NCBI GenBank assembly: GCA_030654635.1 | Contig: JAURXE010000384.1 | Coordinates: forward strand, 1 to 6,706 | DNA: 6,706 bases | Direction: 5' to 3' | DNA from: Pseudomonas sp. | GTDB taxonomy: Bacteria > Pseudomonadota > Gammaproteobacteria > Pseudomonadales > Pseudomonadaceae | The notes under the pieces: model-generated | What the model was told of the DNA's origin: nothing | The model's input: only the letters and a program-made list of their open reading frames with translations | The model's database searches: none | Part shown: piece after piece, positions 1 through 6,374 of the stretch | Layout: each line of letters opens with the position of its first letter | Position numbering within the stretch: position 1 is the stretch's first letter | Position numbers and translations under genes: made by a program

Positions 1-1183
1 TAAAGGCTTGGGTAAAGAGCTTGGGGTCGAGCTTGTCGCGCAACGGTTCGAGGATTTTCAGCTCATTACCGGTTGGCAGACCGCTGGAGGCCAGTTCGGA
101 ATTTTCGAAGTAACTACGGGTGCGGGTGTAGGCACCGTTAAACAGCTGCTTGTTGGTCCATTCAAAGTCCAGCAGCAGGCTCAGCGCCTCGCGCACGCGA
201 CGGTCTTGAAAAATCGGGCGGCGGATATTGAAGACAAAACCCTGCATGCCGGTGGGATTGAGGTTGAGAATTTGCTCCTTGACCAGGCGGCCGTCATTCA
301 CCGCCGGGGTGTTATAGGCGGTGGCCCAGTTCTTGGCACTAATCTCCAACCAAAAATCAAACTGCCCAGCCTTCAAGGCTTCCAGTGCCACGCTGCTGTC
401 GCGGTAGTAGTCGATGACTAGGTTATCGAAATTGTAAAACCCGCGGTTGACCGGCAGATCCTTGCCCCACCAGTCTTTAACCCGCTCATAACGGATGCTG
501 CGGCCGGGCTCAATTTTGGCCACCCGATAAGGGCCGCTGCCCACTGGGATCTCCAGATTGCCTTTATTGAAGTCGCGGTTGTCCCACCAGTGTTTGGGCA
601 GCACCGCCAATTGGCCGAGGATCAGTGGCAGTTCACGGTTGTTGCTGCGCTTGAAATCAAAGCGCACGCGCCGCGGGGCTTCAGCTGTGACTTTGGCGAC
701 ATCGGCGTAGTAGGTCTTGTACTGGGGTGCGCCATCTTTCATCAGGGTTTCAAAGCTAAACACCACATCCGCAGCGGTAACCGGTTGGCCATCACTGAAG
801 CGCGCTTCTGGGCGCAGATAAAACCGCACCCAGGTCTTGTCCGGCGCCACCTCGATTTTGCCGGCCAGCAGGCCGTACTCGGTAAAGGGTTCGTCCAGGC
901 TATGACGGGTCAGTGTGTCGTAAATCAGGCCGATGTCGTCGGCCGCCACACCTTTGTTGATAAAGGGATTAAGGCTGTCAAAGCCACCCATGCCGGATTG
1001 GCGAAAGGTGCCGCCTTTGGGCGCATCCGGATTTACATAATCAAAGTATTTAAAACTGGCCGGATATTTGGGCGGCTCGCCATAGAGGGTAAGGGCATGC
1101 TGGCCGGCAGCCTGGGCCAAGCTGCTGACCAGGGCCAGCAGGCTGGCGGTGCGCACTAGCAAAGTGCGTAGAGGAAACGTCAT
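1..1183 (-). CDS. YejA/NppA-type periplasmic peptide-binding protein (SBP family 5), C-terminus cut by window edge
   Basis: Substrate-binding subunit of an ABC oligopeptide importer, acting in the periplasm. The frame is open from ATG at 1183 to the left edge, giving about 394 residues of a protein that is usually near 600. Residues 1-25 form a Sec signal peptide (basic start, hydrophobic core, AQA before A26). The mature part carries YejA hallmarks: FDYVNPDAPKGG near residue 50, NPF shortly after, RPEARFSDGQPVTAADV, GSGPYRV, DLPVNRG, DSSVALEALKAGQFDFW, AKNWA and LLLDFEWTNKQLFNGAY. A GGAG Shine-Dalgarno lies 8 bases before the ATG, inside the last codons of the upstream paralogue, and the ATG overlaps that gene's TGA. 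The two are therefore almost certainly co-transcribed and translationally coupled. Known relatives are E. coli YejA (microcin C uptake) and P. aeruginosa NppA1/NppA2 (peptidyl-nucleoside antibiotic and peptide uptake). Family is certain; the exact substrate is not. Confidence 0.93.
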   Translation of the reverse strand, partial: MTFPLRTLLVRTASLLALVSSLAQAAGQHALTLYGEPPKYPASFKYFDYVNPDAPKGGTFRQSGMGGFDSLNPFINKGVAADDIGLIYDTLTRHSLDEPFTEYGLLAGKIEVAPDKTWVRFYLRPEARFSDGQPVTAADVVFSFETLMKDGAPQYKTYYADVAKVTAEAPRRVRFDFKRSNNRELPLILGQLAVLPKHWWDNRDFNKGNLEIPVGSGPYRVAKIEPGRSIRYERVKDWWGKDLPVNRGFYNFDNLVIDYYRDSSVALEALKAGQFDFWLEISAKNWATAYNTPAVNDGRLVKEQILNLNPTGMQGFVFNIRRPIFQDRRVREALSLLLDFEWTNKQLFNGAYTRTRSYFENSELASSGLPTGNELKILEPLRDKLDPKLFTQAF

Positions 1184-3087
1184 AACCGGTTCTCCGAAGG
1201 CGTCAGCCACCAAGCACGCAAGCCCAGTGTGTAGGGCGGCGTGGATAAAAAACCAAAACGGTTGCGGTAGGCAAGCCGGTGCTTATTCAGGTACCAATTG
1301 GGAATGCTGTAGTGCTGCCACAGCAGTACGCGGTCCAAGGCTCGGGTGCTGGCGACTTGTTCGTCGCGGTTGTGGGCGACCAGCAGGGTGTCGAGCAGTG
1401 CATCGACTACCGGGTTGTTGATGCCCGCGTAATTTTTGCCACCTTTGGTGTTGACCTGGCTGGAGTGAAAGTACAGGCGTTGCTCAAGGCCAGGGCTAAG
1501 GCTCTGCGGCAGGGTGGTCAGAATCATATCGAAGTCGTATTGATCCAGGCGTTGTTTGTACTGGGCCGGGTCAACCGTGCGCAAGTTGACCTCAATGCCA
1601 ATGCGCGCAAGGTTCTCGGCATAGGGTTGTAAGATCCGTTCCAGATTAGGGTTAACCAGCAAAATCTCAAAACGCAGTGGCTCGCCCCGAGCGTTCAGCA
1701 GGCGCGGGCCGGAAAGCGTCCAGCCGGCAGTTTTAAATAGACGCAGCGCGTGGCGCAAAGTTTCCCGCGGAATACCATTGCCATTGGTTTGCGGCACGCT
1801 AAAAGGGCGGCTGAACAATGCCTTGGGTAATTGCTCACGATAGGGTGCCAGCAGCAACCACTCGCGCCCCTCAGGCTTGCCGGTGGCGGCAAAGTCACTG
1901 TTGGGGTAATAACTGCTGGCGCGGATATAGGCATCGTTAAACAGCGTGCGATTGGTCCACTCAAAGTCAAATAACAAGCCCAGCGCTTGGCGCACATCAC
2001 GCTGGGCAAAGGCGGGGCGACGCTGGTTCATCATCAGTGCCTGGGTTTGCGCGGGGATTTGGTGCGGTATTTCGGCGCGGATGATGTCACCCCGAGTGAC
2101 TGCCGGAAACTGATAGCCACTGCTCCAGTTTTTTGCCTGATGCTCAATATAAAAATCGAATTCACCGGCTTTAAAGGCCTCGAAGGCGACATTGCTGTCG
2201 CGATAAAACTCGACTTCGACCCGTTCAAAGTTGTACTTGCCACGGTTGACTGGCAGGTTTTCGCCCCACCAGTTTTTTACGTGGCTAAATACCAAGCGGC
2301 GCCCGGGAATTACCTGCGTGATGCGATAGGGGCCGCTGCCCAGCGGTGGCTCGAAGGTGGTGGCTTTAAAGTCGCGGTTTTTCCAGTAGTGCTGCGGCAA
2401 TACTGGCAGTTCGCCGAGGTGCAGAATTAACAGCGGGTTATTGGCTTGCTTGAAGACGAAGCGAATCCGATGCCGGTCGAGAATATCGACGCGTTTGACT
2501 TCTTGCAGATTGGTTCGGTATTGCGGATGGCCCTGCTTGATCAGCAGACGATAAGAGAAGGCCACGTCATAGGCGGTAATAGGCACGCCATCATGAAACA
2601 CCGCTTCCGGGCGCAGGTTAAACACCACCCAGCTGCGGTCTGGGCCGTATTCCAGCGACTGGGCAATCAGGCCATAGCTGGAGGAGGGCTCATCGCCGGA
2701 AGGGTCATATTGACCAGTCCCCGCCATCAACGGCTCATTGAATTCACTCACCCCATATTGCCAATAGCCCGGTGTTGAAACCGGGCTGCTGCCTTTGAAG
2801 GTATAGGGGTTGAGGGTGTCGAAGGTGCCGGATGCCATAAGCCGCACGCTGCCGCCCTTCGGAGCGTTGGGATTAACCCAGTCAAAATGGCTAAAGGACT
2901 CGGGGTATTTGAGTTTGCCAAATTGCGCATAACCATGGCTTTGGCTGATGCTGGCCTGCGCGCCACCGCTAATCAGCAAGCTAACTAGCAGCAGGCAGTC
3001 GATAGCGCGCCTGGTAGCTCGACTGCGCGTGACGCGACAGTTGCTCAGCAAAATGCTCAATAAGAGGAGGGGGCGCAATAGGCGCAA
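1180..3087 (-). CDS. YejA/NppA-type periplasmic peptide-binding protein (SBP family 5), complete, first gene of the operon
   Basis: Second periplasmic binding protein of the same family, 635 residues from the TTG at 3087. YejA hallmarks in order: HFDWVNPNAPKGG (67-79), FDTLNPYTFKG (89-99), then DRSWVVFNLRPEAVFHDG, PITAYDVAFSY, LGSGPYRI, NLPVNRGKYNF, DSNVAFEAFKAGEFDFY, AKNW, LLFDFEWTNRTLFNDAY and, near the C-terminus, ALDRVLLWQHYSIPNWY and YTLGLRAWW. It is a clear paralogue of the downstream gene but not a recent duplicate, since many positions differ. The start is uncertain: no ATG or GTG exists in frame before the mature protein, and the frame is open back to TAA at 3124-3126. TTG at 3087 has AGGA 7 bases upstream and is the best choice; other TTG codons follow at residues 4, 10, 13 and 37. 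The N-terminus has two hydrophobic stretches (about 3-15 and 31-40); cleavage after the AQA at 43-45 looks likely. The length, about 30 residues over E. coli YejA, fits this long leader. The TGA overlaps the next ATG. Confidence 0.93.
   Translation of the reverse strand: MRLLRPLLLLSILLSNCRVTRSRATRRAIDCLLLVSLLISGGAQASISQSHGYAQFGKLKYPESFSHFDWVNPNAPKGGSVRLMASGTFDTLNPYTFKGSSPVSTPGYWQYGVSEFNEPLMAGTGQYDPSGDEPSSSYGLIAQSLEYGPDRSWVVFNLRPEAVFHDGVPITAYDVAFSYRLLIKQGHPQYRTNLQEVKRVDILDRHRIRFVFKQANNPLLILHLGELPVLPQHYWKNRDFKATTFEPPLGSGPYRITQVIPGRRLVFSHVKNWWGENLPVNRGKYNFERVEVEFYRDSNVAFEAFKAGEFDFYIEHQAKNWSSGYQFPAVTRGDIIRAEIPHQIPAQTQALMMNQRRPAFAQRDVRQALGLLFDFEWTNRTLFNDAYIRASSYYPNSDFAATGKPEGREWLLLAPYREQLPKALFSRPFSVPQTNGNGIPRETLRHALRLFKTAGWTLSGPRLLNARGEPLRFEILLVNPNLERILQPYAENLARIGIEVNLRTVDPAQYKQRLDQYDFDMILTTLPQSLSPGLEQRLYFHSSQVNTKGGKNYAGINNPVVDALLDTLLVAHNRDEQVASTRALDRVLLWQHYSIPNWYLNKHRLAYRNRFGFLSTPPYTLGLRAWWLTPSENRL
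1192..1195 (-). promoter_or_regulatory. Ribosome binding site of the downstream binding-protein gene
   Basis: GGAG lies 8 bases before the ATG at 1183, within the final codons of the upstream binding-protein gene. Together with the ATGA overlap (ATG 1183-1181, TGA 1182-1180) this suggests that ribosomes ending the first gene restart on the second. Confidence 0.75.
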
Positions 3088-3094
3088 ATGGCGA

Positions 3095-3098
3095 TCCT
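3095..3098 (-). promoter_or_regulatory. Ribosome binding site deciding a TTG start
   Basis: AGGA lies 7 bases upstream of the TTG at 3087. It is the only Shine-Dalgarno-like match well placed for any start codon of the 635-residue binding protein, and is the reason for choosing that TTG. A start at one of the later TTG codons cannot be excluded. Confidence 0.5.
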
Positions 3099-3210
3099 GG
3101 CAGGTTTTTGAGCTTCTCGAACCTTACAGTAACAGCTTGTATCGACAGGAAAAAGACCGTCTGTTTGGCTGGTTGTGCCATCATTTTGACTACACTTGGA
3201 CAAAACAACT

Positions 3211-3215
3211 GAGGG
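3211..3215 (+). promoter_or_regulatory. Ribosome binding site deciding the GTG start of the HDOD gene
   Basis: GAGGG ends 7 bases before GTG at 3223. The longer in-frame candidate, TTG at 3196, has no Shine-Dalgarno match in the bases before it. This favours the GTG and a 481-residue product. Confidence 0.65.
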
Positions 3216-3222
3216 TTCGCTG

Positions 3223-4668
3223 GTGGAGCAAGGGAGTTATGGTTTACAGGCATGGCTGGAGCGTTTAAACGACTCTGATTTGCCGGCGCTGGCCGCAGTG
3301 GTGGTTGATTTACAGCGCATGGCCGAAAACGACAGCGCTTCGGTGCAGCAATTGGCCGATGTGTTGCTGCGCGATGCTTCCCTGACCTCCAAAGTGCTGC
3401 GGGTGGCCAATAGTGTTTATTACAATCCGGCCAAAGAAAATATTCGCACCATCTCGCGGGCCATAGTGCTGACTGGCTTTGAGAGCATTCGCCTGATCAG
3501 TCTGTCGGTCAGTTTAATTGATGGCTTACTGAGCCGCGCGCCGCGCTATCAGCTACCGGAGCTGTTGGCCCGTTCCTTTCATGCTGCCGTTCAGGCGCGC
3601 AATGTGGCCGGTTACCTGCTGTCGAAAAATCAGGAAGAGGTGTTTATCGCAGCTCTCTTGCACCATCTGGGCGAGCTGGCCTTTTGGGGCTGTGGTGGCG
3701 CTCAGGCGGATGAGTTGGGTGATGCCTTGGCTGAGCCGGGCGTGGATATCAACGCGACGGTACTGAAAGTGCTGGGCACCAGTTTTAGTCAGCTGACCCA
3801 AGGGCTGGTCAAAAGCTGGAACCTCGGTGAAGTGGCCAATTTGGCCCATGAACCTAGTAGCACCAGGACGTCTGCGACGCTGGCGGTGCATTTGGGGGTG
3901 CGCATCAGCGAAGTGGCGCTGAATGGCTGGGATTCGCCGGAAATGGAAGACCTTGTGCAGCAGTTTGCCATGTTGACCGGTATCTCCGCTGAGGATGCCA
4001 TGCAGCAAGTGCTGGCCAGCGCAGAGGAGACGGTCAAGGTCGCGGCCACTTTTGGTGCCAGCAAACTCTGCCAGTTGATCCCCAATACCGACCCGGAACA
4101 AATCCGCATCCAGCGCGAGCAACGTAAAGCGCGTTTGTTACAAGCCGATTTGCTGGTTATGCAGCAGGCATTGCAGGATTTGGGGTTGATGATTTCCGCC
4201 CGCGCCGATGTTGGACTGATTCTCGACACCTTGCTCAAAGGCTTGCACCAGGGCGCAGGGCTGGAGCGGGTCATGTTGGCGGTGCTGGCCGACGGTCAAA
4301 CCCGCTTTCGGGTGAAGCGGGCGGTGGGTGAGGGGACTCAAGCCTGGTTAAGCGATTTTCAACTGCCGGTTGATCCACAGGCCGAGCCGCATTTGTTTAG
4401 TTATGTCTTGCGCCACAAGGAAGCGATCTGGATGGGGGTGCCGGCCAGTTACAGCTTCAACGACCTGGTGTCCTTGCCGATGCGCCAGAACCTTGGCTCG
4501 GGGATGTTTTTTATTGCGCCGTTGCTGGCCGGCAAGCGTGAAATCGGCGTGCTCTATGCCGATTGCCGGCTATCCGGACGGGCACTTAAACATGAGCAGT
4601 TTGTGGCCTTTAAACGCTTTACCGAGCTGACCGGGCGCTGCCTCGAGGCCCTGAGCCAGCGCAAATAG
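3223..4668 (+). CDS. HDOD-GAF signalling protein
   Basis: Probable cytoplasmic regulatory protein of 481 residues; no signal peptide or membrane segment is visible. Residues about 15-210 match an HDOD domain: an N-terminal helical part with LLRDASLTSKVLRVANSVYY (48-67), then IRTISRAIVLTGFESIR (74-90), and the LLHHLGEL segment at 145-152 where HD-type proteins have LLHDIGKL. The second metal-binding residue of the HD pair is His here, so hydrolase activity is unlikely, as is usual for HDOD proteins. Residues about 295-320 are charged and helical, a likely linker. Residues about 320-475 resemble a GAF sensor domain, ending in IAPLLAGKREIGVLYADC (431-448) and a final helix. The GTG start is chosen for its GAGGG site; a TTG 27 bases earlier would give 490 residues. 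Genes of this type occur in many Pseudomonadales and have been linked to motility, biofilm and stress control, but ligand and partner cannot be read from the sequence. Its stop codon abuts that of mltD on the other strand. Confidence 0.85.
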   Translation: MEQGSYGLQAWLERLNDSDLPALAAVVVDLQRMAENDSASVQQLADVLLRDASLTSKVLRVANSVYYNPAKENIRTISRAIVLTGFESIRLISLSVSLIDGLLSRAPRYQLPELLARSFHAAVQARNVAGYLLSKNQEEVFIAALLHHLGELAFWGCGGAQADELGDALAEPGVDINATVLKVLGTSFSQLTQGLVKSWNLGEVANLAHEPSSTRTSATLAVHLGVRISEVALNGWDSPEMEDLVQQFAMLTGISAEDAMQQVLASAEETVKVAATFGASKLCQLIPNTDPEQIRIQREQRKARLLQADLLVMQQALQDLGLMISARADVGLILDTLLKGLHQGAGLERVMLAVLADGQTRFRVKRAVGEGTQAWLSDFQLPVDPQAEPHLFSYVLRHKEAIWMGVPASYSFNDLVSLPMRQNLGSGMFFIAPLLAGKREIGVLYADCRLSGRALKHEQFVAFKRFTELTGRCLEALSQRK

Positions 4669-6276
4669 TCATTTGTCGGTGTACAGGGTCAGGGTCTGGC
4701 CGAGCTTGAGGGCGTGGGTGGTGCTGGGGTTCCAGTTTTGCAGTTGCTGCAAGTCGACCTTGAAACGCTTGGCAATCTGGTACAGCGAATCGCCCTGTTG
4801 CACCTTGTAGTAAGTGACTATTTGTCGGTTGCTGGCTATTTTCAAGTTGCCGGCTTTGCTCGCGCTTTTGCTCCCAGCAAGGCTCTTGAGTGCGGCGCTT
4901 ACAGGGCTCTTGCTCTCTTGCAAAACCAAGACTTGGCCAAGCTTTAAATGGCTGCCAGACAGTTTGTTCCAGCGCTGCAGTTCTTGGATTTTAACCTTCT
5001 GTTGTTTGGCAATACTGTCCAGGCTGTCGCCTTTGCGCACCACATAACGGCGTGGGGTTTTGTTTATGAGCGGTTCGCTGGGTTCTGTCTGCGGGCTAAA
5101 GGTTTGCCCTGGCGCGATGGCAATGCTCAGTACTTGCCCCTGTTTTAGATGCTTGCTGGCTAACTGGTTGAGGTCTTTGATGCTGTCGGTTGAGGTTTTG
5201 TAACGCTTGGCAATGCTGGCCAGGTTTTCACCTTTGCGAACCCGGTGTTGGCGCCAGTCAAGTTGTGGCTGGGGCTTCATCAGCAATAAATTAGCGGCCA
5301 GTATTTCGGCTTTTTCGCTGGGCACCAGAACGTGTTGCGGGCCGTCAATGGTGACGCCTTTTTTGAAGGCTGGGTTGAGCTGAAGGATTTCCGCCTCTTC
5401 GACTTGGGCCATCTCGGCAACGCTCGACAACTGCAGGCGCTGCTTGAATTCGACCACTTCAAAGTAGGGCTGATTGGCAACCGGGTTGAGGTCGATACCA
5501 TAGGCTTCTGGGCTGTTGATCACTTGCGATAGGGCCAGCAGTTTGGGCACGTAATCCTGGGTTTCCTTGGGAAGTGGCAGGTTCCAGTAGTCGGTTGGCA
5601 AGCCGAGTTTTTGGTTACGTTCAATGGCCCGGCTGACGGTGCCCTCGCCGGAGTTATAGGCGGCCAGGGCGAGTAACCAATCGCCGTTAAACATGTCGTG
5701 CAGGCGGGTGAGGTAACTCAGCGCGGCAACGGTCGAGGCCACGATGTCGCGGCGGCCGTCATACCAGTTGGTCTGGCGTAAATTAAAGCTGCGCCCGGTC
5801 GCCGGAATAAACTGCCAGATGCCAGCGGCGTTGGAGGGCGAATAGGCCAGTGGGTTGTAGGCGCTTTCAATTATTGGCAGTAGCGCCAACTCCATGGGCA
5901 TGTTGCGCTCATCGAGTTGCTCGACCACGTAATGAATATAAGGGCTGCCGCGTTGGCTAGACCTTTCAACCGACACTGGGTTGCTGGCAAACCACAGGCG
6001 CTGGCGCTCAATGCGTGGGTTAATGCCGATTTCGTCTTGTAACTGGTAACCGCTGCGAATGCGTTCCCAGACATCGGTCGGCTCTTGCGGTTTAGCGGTT
6101 TCGCTCCAGTTGACGGGGTGTTCAAGCGCCATCCGCTCGCTATCGGCTTGCGGATCGGCAGGGCGATTGCCTTGCGTCTGACAGCCGGCCAGGATCAGGG
6201 CGAGGCACACACAGAGTGTGCGCCCGCCGCGTGCGAATGCCTTTGGGTCGATGATTTTGCGAGTCGAACTGGGCAT
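4669..6276 (-). CDS. mltD: Membrane-bound lytic murein transglycosylase D (lipoprotein, SLT plus LysM repeats)
   Basis: Cleaves the MurNAc-GlcNAc bond of peptidoglycan, leaving 1,6-anhydroMurNAc ends, from the periplasmic face of the outer membrane. The product is 535 residues. Residues 1-32 are a lipoprotein signal with lipobox LAGC (29-32); Q33 after the cysteine predicts outer-membrane sorting. The SLT domain holds the catalytic glutamate E137 in LLPIIESAYNP, GIWQFIPATG (152-161) and AAYNSGEG (205-212). A family-typical segment follows at about 270-330, then three LysM repeats at about 344-385, 411-452 and 489-532, each with the (V)xxGxxLxxIA pattern and a LxxGQxL end. The linker before the last LysM (453-485) is rich in Ser, Ala and Lys. 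Length fits Pseudomonas MltD better than the shorter E. coli protein. The start is ATG at 6276: the frame runs open to 6438, but the extra 54 residues have no signal character and would overlap gloB and the promoter. No good Shine-Dalgarno is seen. It lies just after gloB on the same strand. Confidence 0.96.
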   Translation of the reverse strand: MPSSTRKIIDPKAFARGGRTLCVCLALILAGCQTQGNRPADPQADSERMALEHPVNWSETAKPQEPTDVWERIRSGYQLQDEIGINPRIERQRLWFASNPVSVERSSQRGSPYIHYVVEQLDERNMPMELALLPIIESAYNPLAYSPSNAAGIWQFIPATGRSFNLRQTNWYDGRRDIVASTVAALSYLTRLHDMFNGDWLLALAAYNSGEGTVSRAIERNQKLGLPTDYWNLPLPKETQDYVPKLLALSQVINSPEAYGIDLNPVANQPYFEVVEFKQRLQLSSVAEMAQVEEAEILQLNPAFKKGVTIDGPQHVLVPSEKAEILAANLLLMKPQPQLDWRQHRVRKGENLASIAKRYKTSTDSIKDLNQLASKHLKQGQVLSIAIAPGQTFSPQTEPSEPLINKTPRRYVVRKGDSLDSIAKQQKVKIQELQRWNKLSGSHLKLGQVLVLQESKSPVSAALKSLAGSKSASKAGNLKIASNRQIVTYYKVQQGDSLYQIAKRFKVDLQQLQNWNPSTTHALKLGQTLTLYTDK

Positions 6277-6306
6277 CAGCTGGGTGGTGATCCACGCGAA
6301 AAGTTC

Positions 6307-6325
6307 GGCGATTCTAGGAATCGCC
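6307..6325. promoter_or_regulatory. Perfect 8+8 bp inverted repeat on the mltD -10 box, possible operator
   Basis: GGCGATTC and GAATCGCC are exact reverse complements separated by 3 bases. The symmetric unit contains the whole -10 hexamer of the mltD promoter, a position where a bound repressor would block RNA polymerase. On the minus strand the stem is followed by GAACTTTTC, so a weak intrinsic terminator for gloB is an alternative reading. The T-tract is short and interrupted. No known regulator site is recognised. Confidence 0.45.
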
Positions 6326-6339
6326 CCCGGGGTGGTCAA
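6311..6339 (-). promoter_or_regulatory. sigma70 promoter of mltD
   Basis: TTGACC (6339-6334, five of six to consensus) and TAGAAT (6316-6311, five of six) are separated by exactly 17 bp, reading towards mltD. Transcription would start near 6304 and leave a leader of about 28 bases before the ATG at 6276. This is the best promoter match in the window and also supports the ATG over the longer upstream-extended frame. Confidence 0.75.
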
Positions 6340-6374
6340 GTTATCCTGATTGGCGCGGGGGGAGCAGCGCCGAG

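Larger units (their letters stand above)
3088..3222. promoter_or_regulatory. Divergent intergenic region between the binding-protein operon and the HDOD gene
   Basis: This 135-bp stretch must hold the 5' regulatory sequence for two divergent transcripts. I see no good sigma70 promoter in either direction. Towards the HDOD gene, TACACT (3191-3196) is a fair -10 match but has no -35 at 16-18 bp. Towards the binding proteins, TGTAAG with TTCCTG 17 bp upstream is weak. No strong palindrome, riboswitch-like fold or terminator is evident. The short open frames crossing it have no family resemblance and look spurious. Confidence 0.5.

Noticed and set aside
590..1159. Long plus-strand open frame (189 codons) opposite the downstream binding-protein gene
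   Set aside because: It is antisense to a protein with unmistakable family motifs, has no recognisable domain of its own, and GC-rich codon use readily opens such frames.
3165..3178. Possible sigma54 promoter (TGGC ... TGC) before the HDOD gene
   Set aside because: The GG and GC are 8 bases apart instead of the required 10.
2981..3253. 90-codon minus-strand frame covering the divergent intergenic region
   Set aside because: It overlaps the leader of the binding protein in another frame, has no recognisable family, and does not repair that protein's N-terminus as a frameshift would.
3553..4122. Long minus-strand open frame (189 codons) opposite the HDOD gene
   Set aside because: Antisense shadow of a gene with clear HDOD motifs; no family resemblance.
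4675..5260. Repeated motifs in this segment as a possible DNA repeat array
   Set aside because: They are explained by the three LysM protein repeats of MltD; the DNA copies are diverged.
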